Assembly (NCBI RefSeq): GCF_042643145.1
Contig: NZ_JBHRSA010000003.1
Span: forward strand, 108,756-172,755
Direction: 5' to 3'
Source of the DNA: Virgibacillus_O xinjiangensis
Lineage (GTDB): Bacteria; Bacillota; Bacilli; Bacillales; Amphibacillaceae
DNA: 64,000 nucleotides
Part shown: positions 44,966-53,574 of the stretch, one piece after another
Numbering within the stretch: the first letter of the stretch is position 1
Layout: each line of letters begins with the position of its first letter
Made by a program: the position numbers and the translations under genes
Notes under the pieces: model-generated
The model's database searches: none
The model's input: only the letters and a program-made list of their open reading frames with translations
Told to the model about the DNA's origin: nothing

Positions 44966-46033
44966 ATGAATAAACGAATTCTCTTTACCGGTGGAGGTAC
45001 AGCAGGCCATGTCATCGTCAACCTGGCTTTGATCCCTGTATATCGACAGGACGGATGGGAGATAGATTATATCGGATCGGAGAATGGAATTGAACGAAAG
45101 TTGATCGAACCGCTGGAAGGGGTCACCTATCATGCCGTGTCGACGGGCAAATTGCGTCGGTATATGTCGAAAGAAAACCTGAAGGATCCATTCAAGGTAA
45201 TGAAGGGGACCATGCAGGCGTGGCGGATCATCGGGAAAAGGAAGCCGGCTGTCATCTTTTCCAAAGGCGGATTTGTTTCCGTGCCTGTGGTGGCTGCCGC
45301 CAAACTGCGCAATGTTCCTGCTGTCATCCATGAGTCGGATTATACCCCGGGACTTGCCAACAAGATTGCGATTCCCTTTGCTAAACGGGTGTTGGCAACC
45401 TTTGAGGAGACCATGCAGTATCTTCCCGAGAAGAAGAGGGAATATGTTGGAGCGGTCATCCGTGAAGAGCTGTTTGAAGGAAGCAGGGAAAAAGGACTTT
45501 CCTACGCGGGATTGGATGATTCTAAACCGGTCCTTCTCATCATGGGAGGAAGCGGTGGTGCTGAGAAAATCAATGCCGCTGTCAGGGAAAGCCTGCCCGA
45601 ACTCCTTCCATCCATGCAGATCATCCATATTTGCGGGCAGGGAAAAACTGATCCGTCCATTCAGGAAAAGGGCTATGCTCAATTCGAGTACATCAATGAA
45701 GAGCTGAAGGATGTCTTCGCTGCCACGGATTACGTTTTGTCCCGAGCAGGGTCCAATGCCATTTTTGAATTTCTCGCCTTGAGAATACCGATGCTTCTTG
45801 TGCCATTATCCAGACAGGCGAGCAGAGGAGACCAAATCGTCAATGCCCGCTCATTCAAAGAAAAACGCTATGCCCGAGTGCTGGAGGAAGAGGAGCTTAC
45901 GACCGATAAACTTGTAAGAGAAATCATGCAGCTGAAAGAACATGCACCGGTCATGCTGGATTATATGAAGAAGTACAAAAGTGAACAGGCGCGTGAACGG
46001 GTGCTTGAGATTCTAAAAGAAACGGCCAAATGA
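44966..46033 (+). CDS. murG: MurG-like UDP-GlcNAc:lipid I N-acetylglucosaminyltransferase (stand-alone copy)
   Basis: A 355-residue GT28 enzyme. The N-terminal FTGGGTAGHVIVNLALI (about residues 6-22), HESDYTPGLANKIAIPFAK, and the UDP-GlcNAc site LIMGGSGGAEKIN and DYVLSRAGSNAIFEFLALRIP are MurG signatures. MurG adds GlcNAc to lipid I to make lipid II at the inner membrane face. The usual mur/fts operon is not around it, so it may be an extra copy as seen in some Bacillaceae. ATG 44966 has AAAGGA 10 bases upstream; a longer frame to 44888 lacks a ribosome site. Confidence 0.88.
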   Translation: MNKRILFTGGGTAGHVIVNLALIPVYRQDGWEIDYIGSENGIERKLIEPLEGVTYHAVSTGKLRRYMSKENLKDPFKVMKGTMQAWRIIGKRKPAVIFSKGGFVSVPVVAAAKLRNVPAVIHESDYTPGLANKIAIPFAKRVLATFEETMQYLPEKKREYVGAVIREELFEGSREKGLSYAGLDDSKPVLLIMGGSGGAEKINAAVRESLPELLPSMQIIHICGQGKTDPSIQEKGYAQFEYINEELKDVFAATDYVLSRAGSNAIFEFLALRIPMLLVPLSRQASRGDQIVNARSFKEKRYARVLEEEELTTDKLVREIMQLKEHAPVMLDYMKKYKSEQARERVLEILKETAK

Positions 46034-46035
46034 CG

Positions 46036-46073
46036 GAAACTCCCCTGCAGATCCAATGCAGGGGAGTTTTTAC
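46036..46073. terminator. Bidirectional terminator between murG-like gene and gerAC-like gene
   Basis: AAACTCCCCTGCA...TGCAGGGGAGTTTTT stem. Confidence 0.88.
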
Positions 46074-46085
46074 ATTTGTCTTCAG

Positions 46086-47222
46086 TTATTGGATGGTTCC
46101 ATAATGGATTAGTTCAGCGTCCACATTGAAATCGACCGAAATATCAGGGTAGAGTTCCCTCCATTCATCTGAAGTCATCTCGCCATTCTTTTTCTGGAGA
46201 CGGTAATACTTCCCGAAACCGAATGGGTCTGACTGCATATCCTGCAGTTTTCTCAGAAGGCTTCCATACTCCTCCTCCATCTTCTTGGCGATTTCCTTTT
46301 CGAAGAGCTCGGCCACCTTCTCATCCTCCACTACAATAACTTCAGAGAATTCGTCCAGCCGGAACTGTACCTTTACATTTGTTTGATAACGAAGTTCCTC
46401 TTTATCCACTAGTTTTGTTTTCGTGTTTCCTTTCAGTTGGATTTTGATATCAAGGCTCTCTTCACTGTCATTGTTTTTTTCGGGCATGTAATCCTGAAAT
46501 GGCTCCCTGGGGAGGGACAGTTCAAGCGGAGCAGGCGCAATCTTATTGATGAACAGATTCAAATAGAATGCTTCTTTCAACGATAGTTCACCGACATAGC
46601 GGTCATCCTGGAATATGCCCATGGAAACTATGGCTGGAAGCTCCTCTTCTATATCCATCACCGGAAGCCATGGATCCTGCCCAGGCTCGAAGTACGTGCG
46701 GGAAAACATCTGCAAGTCGCTTCTTGGGATTTTATGTTCATTCTTCTCCTGTTCAATAACGCCATAAAGAAACTGTCCGATGTTGATTTCTGTAAGCTCC
46801 CTACCGGTGGTCAGTATCTCTTTCGCTGTCTGGTTGGTAACAGTCAGGAACATGGTGTCGGAAACCGTGGCATCCCTTACCAACATATTCAAATACGGAA
46901 GGATCCCCTGTTCTGCCGCCTCTTTACCGAAAAGCTGCAACTGCATCTGCCCTGATGCGAGGTGGTAGGCGGATTGGTTGCTTGCATCATTTCGCGCCCC
47001 TCTCACGGTTTTACCTTGGCCAATGACATTCTTAGTCAAGGTCGCTGCCTGTTCATCAAATTGAAAGATAACCATGGTCGTTTCTATCTGCTGGCCATCA
47101 TCAGTTACATCGATTCCCAACGTGTGGATGATTCCCAGCCGTTCAATTTCCCTTGTTGGTGCACAGGCTGTCAAGAGAAGAAGTATGATCAACAGGTGGA
47201 AAACAGTTTTTTTATCGGGCAT
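46086..47222 (-). CDS. gerAC: Germinant receptor C subunit, Ger(x)C lipoprotein
   Basis: A 378-residue lipoprotein with signal peptide and lipobox LLLLTAC (residues 15-21). The body has Ger(x)C traits such as LGIIHTLGIDVTDDGQQI and a closing SVDFNVDAELIHYG. It is anchored to the outer face of the spore inner membrane as part of the nutrient receptor. It is the third gene of the operon, overlapping the permease gene by 11 bases. Which germinant it serves is not predictable, so the gerA naming is by class only. Confidence 0.92.
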   Translation of the reverse strand: MPDKKTVFHLLIILLLLTACAPTREIERLGIIHTLGIDVTDDGQQIETTMVIFQFDEQAATLTKNVIGQGKTVRGARNDASNQSAYHLASGQMQLQLFGKEAAEQGILPYLNMLVRDATVSDTMFLTVTNQTAKEILTTGRELTEINIGQFLYGVIEQEKNEHKIPRSDLQMFSRTYFEPGQDPWLPVMDIEEELPAIVSMGIFQDDRYVGELSLKEAFYLNLFINKIAPAPLELSLPREPFQDYMPEKNNDSEESLDIKIQLKGNTKTKLVDKEELRYQTNVKVQFRLDEFSEVIVVEDEKVAELFEKEIAKKMEEEYGSLLRKLQDMQSDPFGFGKYYRLQKKNGEMTSDEWRELYPDISVDFNVDAELIHYGTIQ

Positions 47223-48333
47223 TACCTTTGCCCCCTTTAGACTTCTTCCATTTTTTCTTGATGAATACCATGGGAAGCAAGATCAGCGGATAAATATATA
47301 CCAGCCAGAATCCTATAGTATCTGTCATATTAATGACTTTCTGAACGGCAAAATGGTCATTGATCAAAACAGAACCTACCAGTAGCAGTGCTGCAGTTAT
47401 GTACAGAGTGGTCTTTTGTGGAACTTTGTATAAGCGGCTCATTCCATAGGTGACCGCCCACATGAACAGCAGCATATTTGGAAGGATGACCATCAGCCAT
47501 TCGGCCACCACCACATAATCCAGCCGCTCAATAAAGGGAAATTCTTGTATCTTAAACAGTGACAGCCCTACCCATTCCCTCTGCTGCAACTGTTCTTTAC
47601 TGAAATAGCCGATACTGATCATGGTGACCAACAAGGACAGGGAAACCGTCCAAAAAGCAGCAAAATAGCTAGGTTTATGGATTTTGTCCTTCTGTTGGAT
47701 GAACGGGTAGATAAGAAAAAGTATTTCAAAGCCCGTAAACGTATAGGAGGTGCTCCGTGCACCACTGAGCAGTTCTGTGAAAGAAGCTTGAAAAAGTGGA
47801 CGGAAGTGGGCAATCTGTATATCGGCTGCCGGTTCGATTAAGAGCAGGACAAGCCAATGGGTCATGAAGAAAAACAGGAAACAGACACCGACAATAATCC
47901 TCAGTCCCCCTGTTACGGTATAGACAATTAAGGAGATAAGCAAAACTCCAAGCACCAAGGGATGAATATAAGGAAACAAGAACACTCTCAAGATCTCAAT
48001 ATAGGTGATGATGACGGAAAATAGCAGCAAGAGAAAGTATAGGATATAGACCGTCCCTAATAGCTTACCGAGCCATGTCCCGAAAACATCCACCTGAATG
48101 CCGAAGATGTCCGCACTTTTGTACTGTTTCAGGATTATCAACATAACAGTCATGATGATAACGAGGAAGACATAGGACAGGAGAACGGAAATCCAGGCGT
48201 CCTGGCCGGATTCCTGGTACACAAGCCTAGGCAGGCCGACAATCCCTACCCCAAGCTGTGCCGAGGTGAGAATGAAAAATAAGTAGAATGCCTGGAGTTT
48301 TCGGTTTTCTTTCAGGTTCATGTTCACGTCCAT
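47212..48333 (-). CDS. gerAB: Germinant receptor B subunit, GerAB/GerBB permease-type
   Basis: A 373-residue membrane protein with about ten helices, of the spore germination permease family related to amino acid transporters (LTSAQLGVGIVGLPRLVYQE at residues 22-41). In the receptor this subunit holds the germinant-binding pocket. It starts 8 bases after the A subunit gene and overlaps the C subunit gene. Two start codons (ATG 48333 and ATG 48321) are possible. Confidence 0.92.
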   Translation of the reverse strand: MDVNMNLKENRKLQAFYLFFILTSAQLGVGIVGLPRLVYQESGQDAWISVLLSYVFLVIIMTVMLIILKQYKSADIFGIQVDVFGTWLGKLLGTVYILYFLLLLFSVIITYIEILRVFLFPYIHPLVLGVLLISLIVYTVTGGLRIIVGVCFLFFFMTHWLVLLLIEPAADIQIAHFRPLFQASFTELLSGARSTSYTFTGFEILFLIYPFIQQKDKIHKPSYFAAFWTVSLSLLVTMISIGYFSKEQLQQREWVGLSLFKIQEFPFIERLDYVVVAEWLMVILPNMLLFMWAVTYGMSRLYKVPQKTTLYITAALLLVGSVLINDHFAVQKVINMTDTIGFWLVYIYPLILLPMVFIKKKWKKSKGGKGNAR

Positions 48334-48341
48334 TTCTACAC

Positions 48342-49847
48342 CTACTTATCAATATCTTTTTTTGCCGACGATTTCCTTTTGTCCAGTCGCCTTTTATCTT
48401 TCGGCTGGAAAGAAGCGAACCTTCTTCCCTGGAACTGAGGTGGCAGGCGAAAGACGACTTTGTTGAAATCCTTCATGCGGAATGGATAAAGCGGAGTAAG
48501 ATACGGCCGGCCGAGCGACTTGATTTTCAACAGATGGATAATCAGCAAACAGATACCATACATAATGCCGAGTATCCCCAGACTGCCAGCAAGTATGATC
48601 ATTGGAAAGCGAAGCACACGGCTGGCAGTCCCCATCAAATAACTAGGAGCAGTAAATGACGCCAGGGCACTAAGTGCCGTGAAAATGATCAGGATATCGC
48701 TGGTGATCCCTGCCTGTACGGCAGCTGTCCCAATTACTACACCACCTACAATCCCGATGGTCTGACCAATCTTCGTCGGGAGCCTCGCACCAGCTTCCCG
48801 GAGCAGTTCAATCAGAAATTCCAAAAGCAGCGCTTCAAAAATGGGTGGAAAGGGCACCCCTGCTCTAGACTCCCCAATAGATACAAGCAGTTCTGTTGGT
48901 ATCATTTCATAATGAAAGGTAACAGCAGCCACATACATCGGTGTCAGCAACAGGGTGATGGCCAGTGACAGGACGCGGATGAACCGGAGGAACGTACCGG
49001 TATTCCAGCGCATATACAAGTCTTCGGGTGATTCATAGAAACTTAAGAAAGTAGTAGGAGCAACGATGACGGATGGGCTGTTTTCCAACATGACACAGAT
49101 TCTGCCACGAAGCAGAGAATAGGAGGCTCTGTCCGGCAATTCCGTAGTATAGAATTGGGGAAACAGTGTGAACGATGAATCTTCCACATATTGCATCAGC
49201 ATATTGGTATCATCCACATGGTCGATATCCAGATCTTCCAGCCTTTGCCTCATGGTGTCGATGTCGGTCTGATTGGCGAGTGATTTGATATAGACCAGCC
49301 GTCCCTTGGTCTTTGCTCGACTACCGAATTTGATTTCTTCCATTACCAGGTCGGTGGACCTTACCCGCCAGCGGATCAAGTTCAAGTTGGTCGTAAGGGT
49401 TTCGGTAAAAGCGGATTTTGGGCCGACCACTACAGACTCTGTTTCAGACGTCCCAATCTGTCGGGCTTCCACATTCACCAGTGGGTAGGAGAGACAACGA
49501 TCTTCATCCTCTATATAGATGAATACCTTTCCCTGTATGAGTCCATCAAGGATATCATCGAGCTTTTCAACTGACTCTCCGTTATGAAGCGGGATTTCAT
49601 TCAAGAGATCTTTATTCGTCCATTCCTTGTCTTTGTTGAGAAGTTTGCTCAACAGGGAACGTTCGACTTTTTCAGGTTTGATTTGATAAGTGATGAAGAA
49701 GACAGCAATCTTCTGTTTCTGTACTTCATATACGGTAAAGCTGACATCCGGATTGTTTTCAAATTTCTGCTCAAGTATGTTTTTCAATTTTTCCGGTTTG
49801 GTGGGAAATATGCCGCTTGAGGATCGTTTCTGACGCTGCATACGCAT
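48342..49847 (-). CDS. gerAA: Germinant receptor A subunit, GerAA/GerKA-type
   Basis: A 501-residue protein. A soluble N-terminal domain (about 1-240) has the conserved LNLIRWRVRSTDLVMEEIKF and RGRICVMLENSPSVIVAPTT; the C-terminal part has about five membrane helices with ESRAGVPFPPIFEALLLEFL (about residues 327-346) and KIGQTIGIVGGVVIG. It forms the oligomeric channel-like subunit of the spore nutrient receptor. ATG 49847 has GGAGG six bases upstream. A SigG-type promoter is at 49890-49919. Confidence 0.93.
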   Translation of the reverse strand: MRMQRQKRSSSGIFPTKPEKLKNILEQKFENNPDVSFTVYEVQKQKIAVFFITYQIKPEKVERSLLSKLLNKDKEWTNKDLLNEIPLHNGESVEKLDDILDGLIQGKVFIYIEDEDRCLSYPLVNVEARQIGTSETESVVVGPKSAFTETLTTNLNLIRWRVRSTDLVMEEIKFGSRAKTKGRLVYIKSLANQTDIDTMRQRLEDLDIDHVDDTNMLMQYVEDSSFTLFPQFYTTELPDRASYSLLRGRICVMLENSPSVIVAPTTFLSFYESPEDLYMRWNTGTFLRFIRVLSLAITLLLTPMYVAAVTFHYEMIPTELLVSIGESRAGVPFPPIFEALLLEFLIELLREAGARLPTKIGQTIGIVGGVVIGTAAVQAGITSDILIIFTALSALASFTAPSYLMGTASRVLRFPMIILAGSLGILGIMYGICLLIIHLLKIKSLGRPYLTPLYPFRMKDFNKVVFRLPPQFQGRRFASFQPKDKRRLDKRKSSAKKDIDK

Positions 49848-49889
49848 AGGTGCCTCCGTAGATAATCAAAGAATGATTCAAGATACCCA

Positions 49890-49919
49890 TAGTATGCGGA
49901 GAAAGGGAATAATTATGAG
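49890..49919 (-). promoter_or_regulatory. SigG-type promoter of the ger operon
   Basis: On the minus strand CTCATA (49919-49914), 17-base spacer, CATACTA (49896-49890). The -10 box equals the forespore SigG consensus; the -35 box is partial. SigG control is what is known for gerA operons. Confidence 0.65.
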
Positions 49920-49936
49920 GAAATCCCAGGAAAAGC

Positions 49937-49972
49937 AGGAAAGACTGCCAGTAATATGGCAGTCTTTCCTAA
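49937..49972 (-). terminator. Terminator of the carbonic anhydrase gene
   Basis: AGGAAAGACTGCCA...TGGCAGTCTTTCCT stem. Confidence 0.8.
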
Positions 49973-49977
49973 AATCA

Positions 49978-50535
49978 TCAGTCATCTCTTGTAACTAAAT
50001 CGAGTTTCCCGGTACCAGGGTCGATCGCGAGCCCATGGACTTTCACCTCGGCTGGGAGGAGCGGGTGGTTGCGAATGATCTCCGCACTCTGTTCGACTGA
50101 TTCTTCAACCGAACGGAAGCCACGGAATTCTTCATTCAAATCGATTCCTGAATGGCTCAAGGTTTCCAGTGTCTCCTTAGCTACGCCTCTCTCTTTCATT
50201 TTGTCTTCCAATGCTGGTACATCCATTTTTGACATCCCACAGTCATGGTGGCCAATTACCATGACCTGTTCCGCCTGCAGGTTGTAAATAGCGACCAGGA
50301 TACTCTTCATGGTGCTGTCGAAGGGATCGCGGATGACTGCCCCAGCATTCTTCACCATTTTTACGTCTCCATTCTTCAAGTTGAGAGCTTTTGGCAGCAA
50401 TTCCAGCAGGCGTGTATCCATACAGGAGAAGATGACCGTCCGTTTTGTCGGGAGTCCGTCCGTCTTATAGTTTTCGTATTCCTTATCGGAAACAAACTGC
50501 TCATTGAAAGCGAGCATTTCATCCAAATTCATCAC
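49978..50535 (-). CDS. Beta-class carbonic anhydrase (YtiB-like)
   Basis: A 185-residue enzyme with the beta-carbonic anhydrase zinc motifs FSCMDTRLLELLP (C-x-D-x-R, about residues 37-49) and IGHHDCGMSKMD (H-x-x-C, about 94-105). It interconverts CO2 and bicarbonate in the cytosol, relevant to the bicarbonate used by CarB and carboxylases. Starts with two successive ATG codons; AAGGAG lies upstream. Monocistronic. Confidence 0.93.
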   Translation of the reverse strand: MMNLDEMLAFNEQFVSDKEYENYKTDGLPTKRTVIFSCMDTRLLELLPKALNLKNGDVKMVKNAGAVIRDPFDSTMKSILVAIYNLQAEQVMVIGHHDCGMSKMDVPALEDKMKERGVAKETLETLSHSGIDLNEEFRGFRSVEESVEQSAEIIRNHPLLPAEVKVHGLAIDPGTGKLDLVTRDD

Positions 50536-50672
50536 ATTCAGCTCCTTATCTGTTTTAACTAAACTTTATGGTTACTATAGCATTGCACGCCAAATTTCGC
50601 ACAGAAAAAGCTGTAAGAAGATGAAATTGTCCATCTATTGTAAATATATTCCAATTTTTATTCGGCGTTTTA

Positions 50673-50701
50673 TTGTTATAATTTACAGAATGTTATATAA
50701 T
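50673..50701 (+). promoter_or_regulatory. SigA promoter of the zinc-ribbon protein gene
   Basis: TTGTTA (50673-50678), 17-base spacer, TATAAT (50696-50701), about 25 bases before the ribosome site. Confidence 0.7.
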
Positions 50702-50731
50702 AGTGGGAAAATGAACAAGAGGGGGGAGGAA

Positions 50732-50968
50732 ATGTCCAGCATAGACCGTAAATGCCGCCTATGCAAAGATCCTATGAAAAGCAGTCCTTTCATGATGTGC
50801 CCTCATTGTCTCAAAGAAAGTGACAAAGTCCGTGCCTTTATCACAAAAAATCCACAGGTATCCCTCTCAGAAATTTCTCTGGCTACGGGTGTAGCCGAGA
50901 GTAAAATTAGACAGATGGTAAAACTGGGATTCAACAGTAAAACCAATCTAGGAACGGAAACCCGCTAA
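50732..50968 (+). CDS. Zinc-ribbon plus helix-turn-helix small protein (YvyF-like)
   Basis: A 78-residue protein. The N-terminus has paired cysteines CRLCKD and CPHCLKE (about residues 8-32), a likely zinc ribbon; the C-terminus reads SLSEISLATGVAESKIRQMVKLG, a helix-turn-helix pattern. This is the arrangement of the small YvyF-type proteins first noted near flagellar genes; no flagellar genes are adjacent. I chose ATG 50732 because AGGGGGGAGGA precedes it. It may act as a regulator, which is inference. Confidence 0.65.
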   Translation: MSSIDRKCRLCKDPMKSSPFMMCPHCLKESDKVRAFITKNPQVSLSEISLATGVAESKIRQMVKLGFNSKTNLGTETR

Positions 50969-50982
50969 CAGCATACCATTTT

Positions 50983-51022
50983 ACAGAGGACCTTGAACGG
51001 CAGGGTGTTCTTTTTTTTTTGG
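50983..51022 (+). terminator. Likely terminator after the zinc-ribbon gene
   Basis: Short GAAC...GTTC stem followed by ten T. Confidence 0.5.
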
Positions 51023-51149
51023 CCTTTTCTTCAGTTTCTGCAGTAATCTCGCACTTTGCCTCTGCTGGGGCGAAATTCTGATTCTTAGATGATTAGAGAA
51101 GCGAGAGGGTTAAGTTTCCATAACCTCTCTTGCTAATCTCTTATAGAAA

Positions 51150-51310
51150 TGATAAGGACTGCCACCGCTGCGACAAAATACTTCGCTTTCCATGGGCACG
51201 GCTTCAGTCTCCTCAGAAGAAGGGCGCTTCTTCCGGGGCCTTCAAGCTCGTGCTGTTCCCACTGGAGTCTTCGTATTTTGTCTACGCTAGGGGTAGTTTT
51301 CTGGTTTTCG
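51150..51310 (-). repeat. Dispersed ~150-bp intergenic repeat, copy 2 (reverse orientation)
   Basis: On the minus strand it contains AAAATACGAAGACTCCAGTG, GGGAACAGCACGAGC and ends in GGAAAGCGAAGTATTTTGTC. It shares its ends with the copies at 29190 and 51412 and faces the latter, so the two form a loose inverted pair about 100 bases apart. Confidence 0.7.
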
Positions 51311-51411
51311 AATGTGCGTGGATCATGGAATGAATGCCTAGTGAAGCTTTCTCACTTTGTCAATATGATTTTTTTTAATTCCAATCGTTCCATGAATTTT
51401 ACTCAAGCTAT

Positions 51412-51560
51412 GACTCTAGCGGAGGAAATCAACGAAGACTCCCGCAGGAACAGTGGCCAAAGTGAGATCCCGGAGAACGACCGTCCGGGAAGCCAACGGG
51501 TCACCCGCGGAAGGCGAAGCGGAACTTTCGAAGCGGCGGGTGAAGCACACAAAGAGAAGA
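51412..51560 (+). repeat. Dispersed ~150-bp intergenic repeat, copy 3 (forward orientation)
   Basis: Starts TCTAGCGGAGGAAATCAACG, continues GAAGACTCCCGCAGGAACAG and ends near CCGCGGAAGGCGAAGCGG. Same family as the copies at 29190 and 51150; frames that run across these copies are not genes. Confidence 0.7.
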
Positions 51561-51657
51561 AGCAAGTACAGGATTTTTCTGCAACAAGATGATACCATAT
51601 AAATGAAGTAGTTTATGAGTCGGATCGTATACAGGACCAGCCTTCAGGAGGATTTCC

Positions 51658-52494
51658 ATGGATAAAGACAAAGAGACGCAGCAGGATATCATCGATACAG
51701 ACCTATACGAAGATCTCGGGGAAGAAGAGATATATGAAATTCTGGAAGAAGAGCGTCGAAAGACATGGGGAAGGGAGCAAGAAGAAGAGAAGAAAACAAA
51801 GAAGCCCCCGTTTCCAAGGTGGATCTTCTGGCTGATTGCCCTGGTGATGCTTTTCCATGTGGCCGCATTGCTTCCCCAAACATTTTCCATCCCTGCGATC
51901 GAATTCCTGACGACCTCTGCACGCTTATCCTCCCAAGAAGATATCCAAACATATAAAGAAGCGGTGGTAGTAGTAGAGACAGATGACGGAAAAGGTACAG
52001 GCTTCGGAATTTCTGAGGAGGGGACCATTCTTACCAACCATCATGTCATCGAGGGGGAGGAGAACGTAACTGTTGCCTTTCCAGAACAGGGGCTGTTTGA
52101 AGCAGATGTGGTGGAGACCCATCCATCGATTGACCTGGCTGTACTGGAAGTGGATTCCGAAGAAGAGAACCTTCCTTATCTTCAATTGGAAAAGGAGTCA
52201 GAATTCCAAGAAGAAGAGCCGGTGTATTTTATTGGTAACCCCCTGCGGTTTAATGGGATTGCCAACGAAGGGTCAGTGATCGGCTCTACGCAGTTGGATG
52301 ATTGGGATCAACCAGTTATGATGATGGATGCTCCTGTATATAGGGGAAACAGTGGAAGTCCGGTGATCAGCATGGATGGGAAAGTGGCAGGTATTGTTTT
52401 TGCTACGCTGAGACATGAAGAGCATGGCAGGGTAGGGTTGTTTGTACCGATAGATTATTTTCACGCGAAGTATGAGGCATCCTCTCTTCCATAA
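51658..52494 (+). CDS. Membrane-anchored trypsin-like (HtrA-type) serine protease without PDZ domain
   Basis: A 278-residue protein. A very acidic cytoplasmic N-terminus (about residues 1-50), one membrane helix (about 54-72) and an extracytoplasmic protease domain with the full triad: His in ILTNHHVIEG (about 124), Asp in PSIDLAVLEV and Ser in YRGNSGSPVIS (about 236). The protein ends right after the protease domain, so the PDZ domain of HtrA/HtrB is missing. It may clear misfolded exported proteins. ATG 51658 follows AGGAGGATTTCC. Confidence 0.85.
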   Translation: MDKDKETQQDIIDTDLYEDLGEEEIYEILEEERRKTWGREQEEEKKTKKPPFPRWIFWLIALVMLFHVAALLPQTFSIPAIEFLTTSARLSSQEDIQTYKEAVVVVETDDGKGTGFGISEEGTILTNHHVIEGEENVTVAFPEQGLFEADVVETHPSIDLAVLEVDSEEENLPYLQLEKESEFQEEEPVYFIGNPLRFNGIANEGSVIGSTQLDDWDQPVMMMDAPVYRGNSGSPVISMDGKVAGIVFATLRHEEHGRVGLFVPIDYFHAKYEASSLP

Positions 52495-52566
52495 AGTCCA
52501 TTTGGTTTGGTGTTATAGGATCGAGGGAATATTCTCTGTACCATCCATTTGGAAGGAGGATTTCTC

Positions 52567-53289
52567 GTGCGTTTTTTTACTTCAGATATACGAGACTATA
52601 ATATTCAAGCAACAGATGGTGAGATGGGCAAAGTGAAAGATCTATACTTTGATGACACCGATTGGACGATCCGCTATGCGGTGGTAGACACGAGAAAGTG
52701 GCTGCCGGGCAGGAAAGTCCTGCTGGCGCCGTCTTCGTTTACCAATCTGAACGAAACAGAAAGACAGCTTGAAGTAGAATATGATAAAGATACCGTAAAA
52801 AATAGTCCGGCTATACCAGAAGGGCAGGATATAACTGCAGAAGCTGAGAATTCATTGATCGGCTATTATGGCTGGAGCCGTTACTGGTTGACCAGCTCCA
52901 TGTGGGATGTGGACAATAGCCCGATCACTTCTACCTTCGATCAGGCTGAATCTCTTAGGGACAAGGCCGCCAATGATGTTCCTGTAAGCGAGGATACTTC
53001 TCACAACCTCCGAAGCGACGAAGAAACAACCGGTTTCAAAGTCCATGCGAATAATGGAAAAGTAGGAACGGTGGCAGACATGATCTTTGATGATGAAGAC
53101 TGGAAAATCCAGCAGCTGGTCATTCAGAGCAGTGAAAGCTATATCGAAGAGAGATATCTGCTGGCGGTACCGGAAGAGATAGAATCCGTTGATTGGTATG
53201 AGAAGGATATCTACCTGGATATCCCGTTGGAAACAGTTAATCAAAAGCAAGTGTACCCCAAAAAAGCGGATATTCTTGTCGAACGCTGA
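52567..53289 (+). CDS. Double PRC-barrel domain protein
   Basis: A 240-residue acidic protein with two PRC-barrel modules: residues about 10-80 (IQATDGEMGKVKDLYFDD, RYAVVDTRKWLPGRKVLL) and about 155-225 (KVHANNGKVGTVADMIFDDE, ESYIEERYLLAVP). The middle holds a GWSRYW stretch. PRC barrels occur in RimM and in photosynthetic reaction centres; these stand-alone bacterial forms are linked to stress but poorly defined. GTG 52567 is chosen because GGAAGGAGG precedes it. Confidence 0.82.
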   Translation: MRFFTSDIRDYNIQATDGEMGKVKDLYFDDTDWTIRYAVVDTRKWLPGRKVLLAPSSFTNLNETERQLEVEYDKDTVKNSPAIPEGQDITAEAENSLIGYYGWSRYWLTSSMWDVDNSPITSTFDQAESLRDKAANDVPVSEDTSHNLRSDEETTGFKVHANNGKVGTVADMIFDDEDWKIQQLVIQSSESYIEERYLLAVPEEIESVDWYEKDIYLDIPLETVNQKQVYPKKADILVER

Positions 53290-53294
53290 TAAGA

Positions 53295-53329
53295 TCCAGA
53301 ATGCCTCTATTCAGAGGCATTTTTTTTAT
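53295..53329 (+). terminator. Terminator after the PRC-barrel gene
   Basis: AATGCCTCT-ATTC-AGAGGCATT followed by eight T. Confidence 0.88.
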
Positions 53330-53574
53330 GAATACGTCAGGCAAAAATATCTGCAACTGATATTTAAATAAACTGTAATGTGAATGAGATAGCTTCCCAT
53401 TGCTGGATAGTTTATGATGAAAGATGGTTTATTCTCGAAAAGTAATGATGACTACGATAAAAGCTGGTGAACCCATGATGGATATAACTGCAATAGGTGG
53501 CAATATTTACTTGAAAATTATACCCACAAAAGATTGGACGATAACGAAATTTATGAAGGAAGGGGTGCCTCTGT

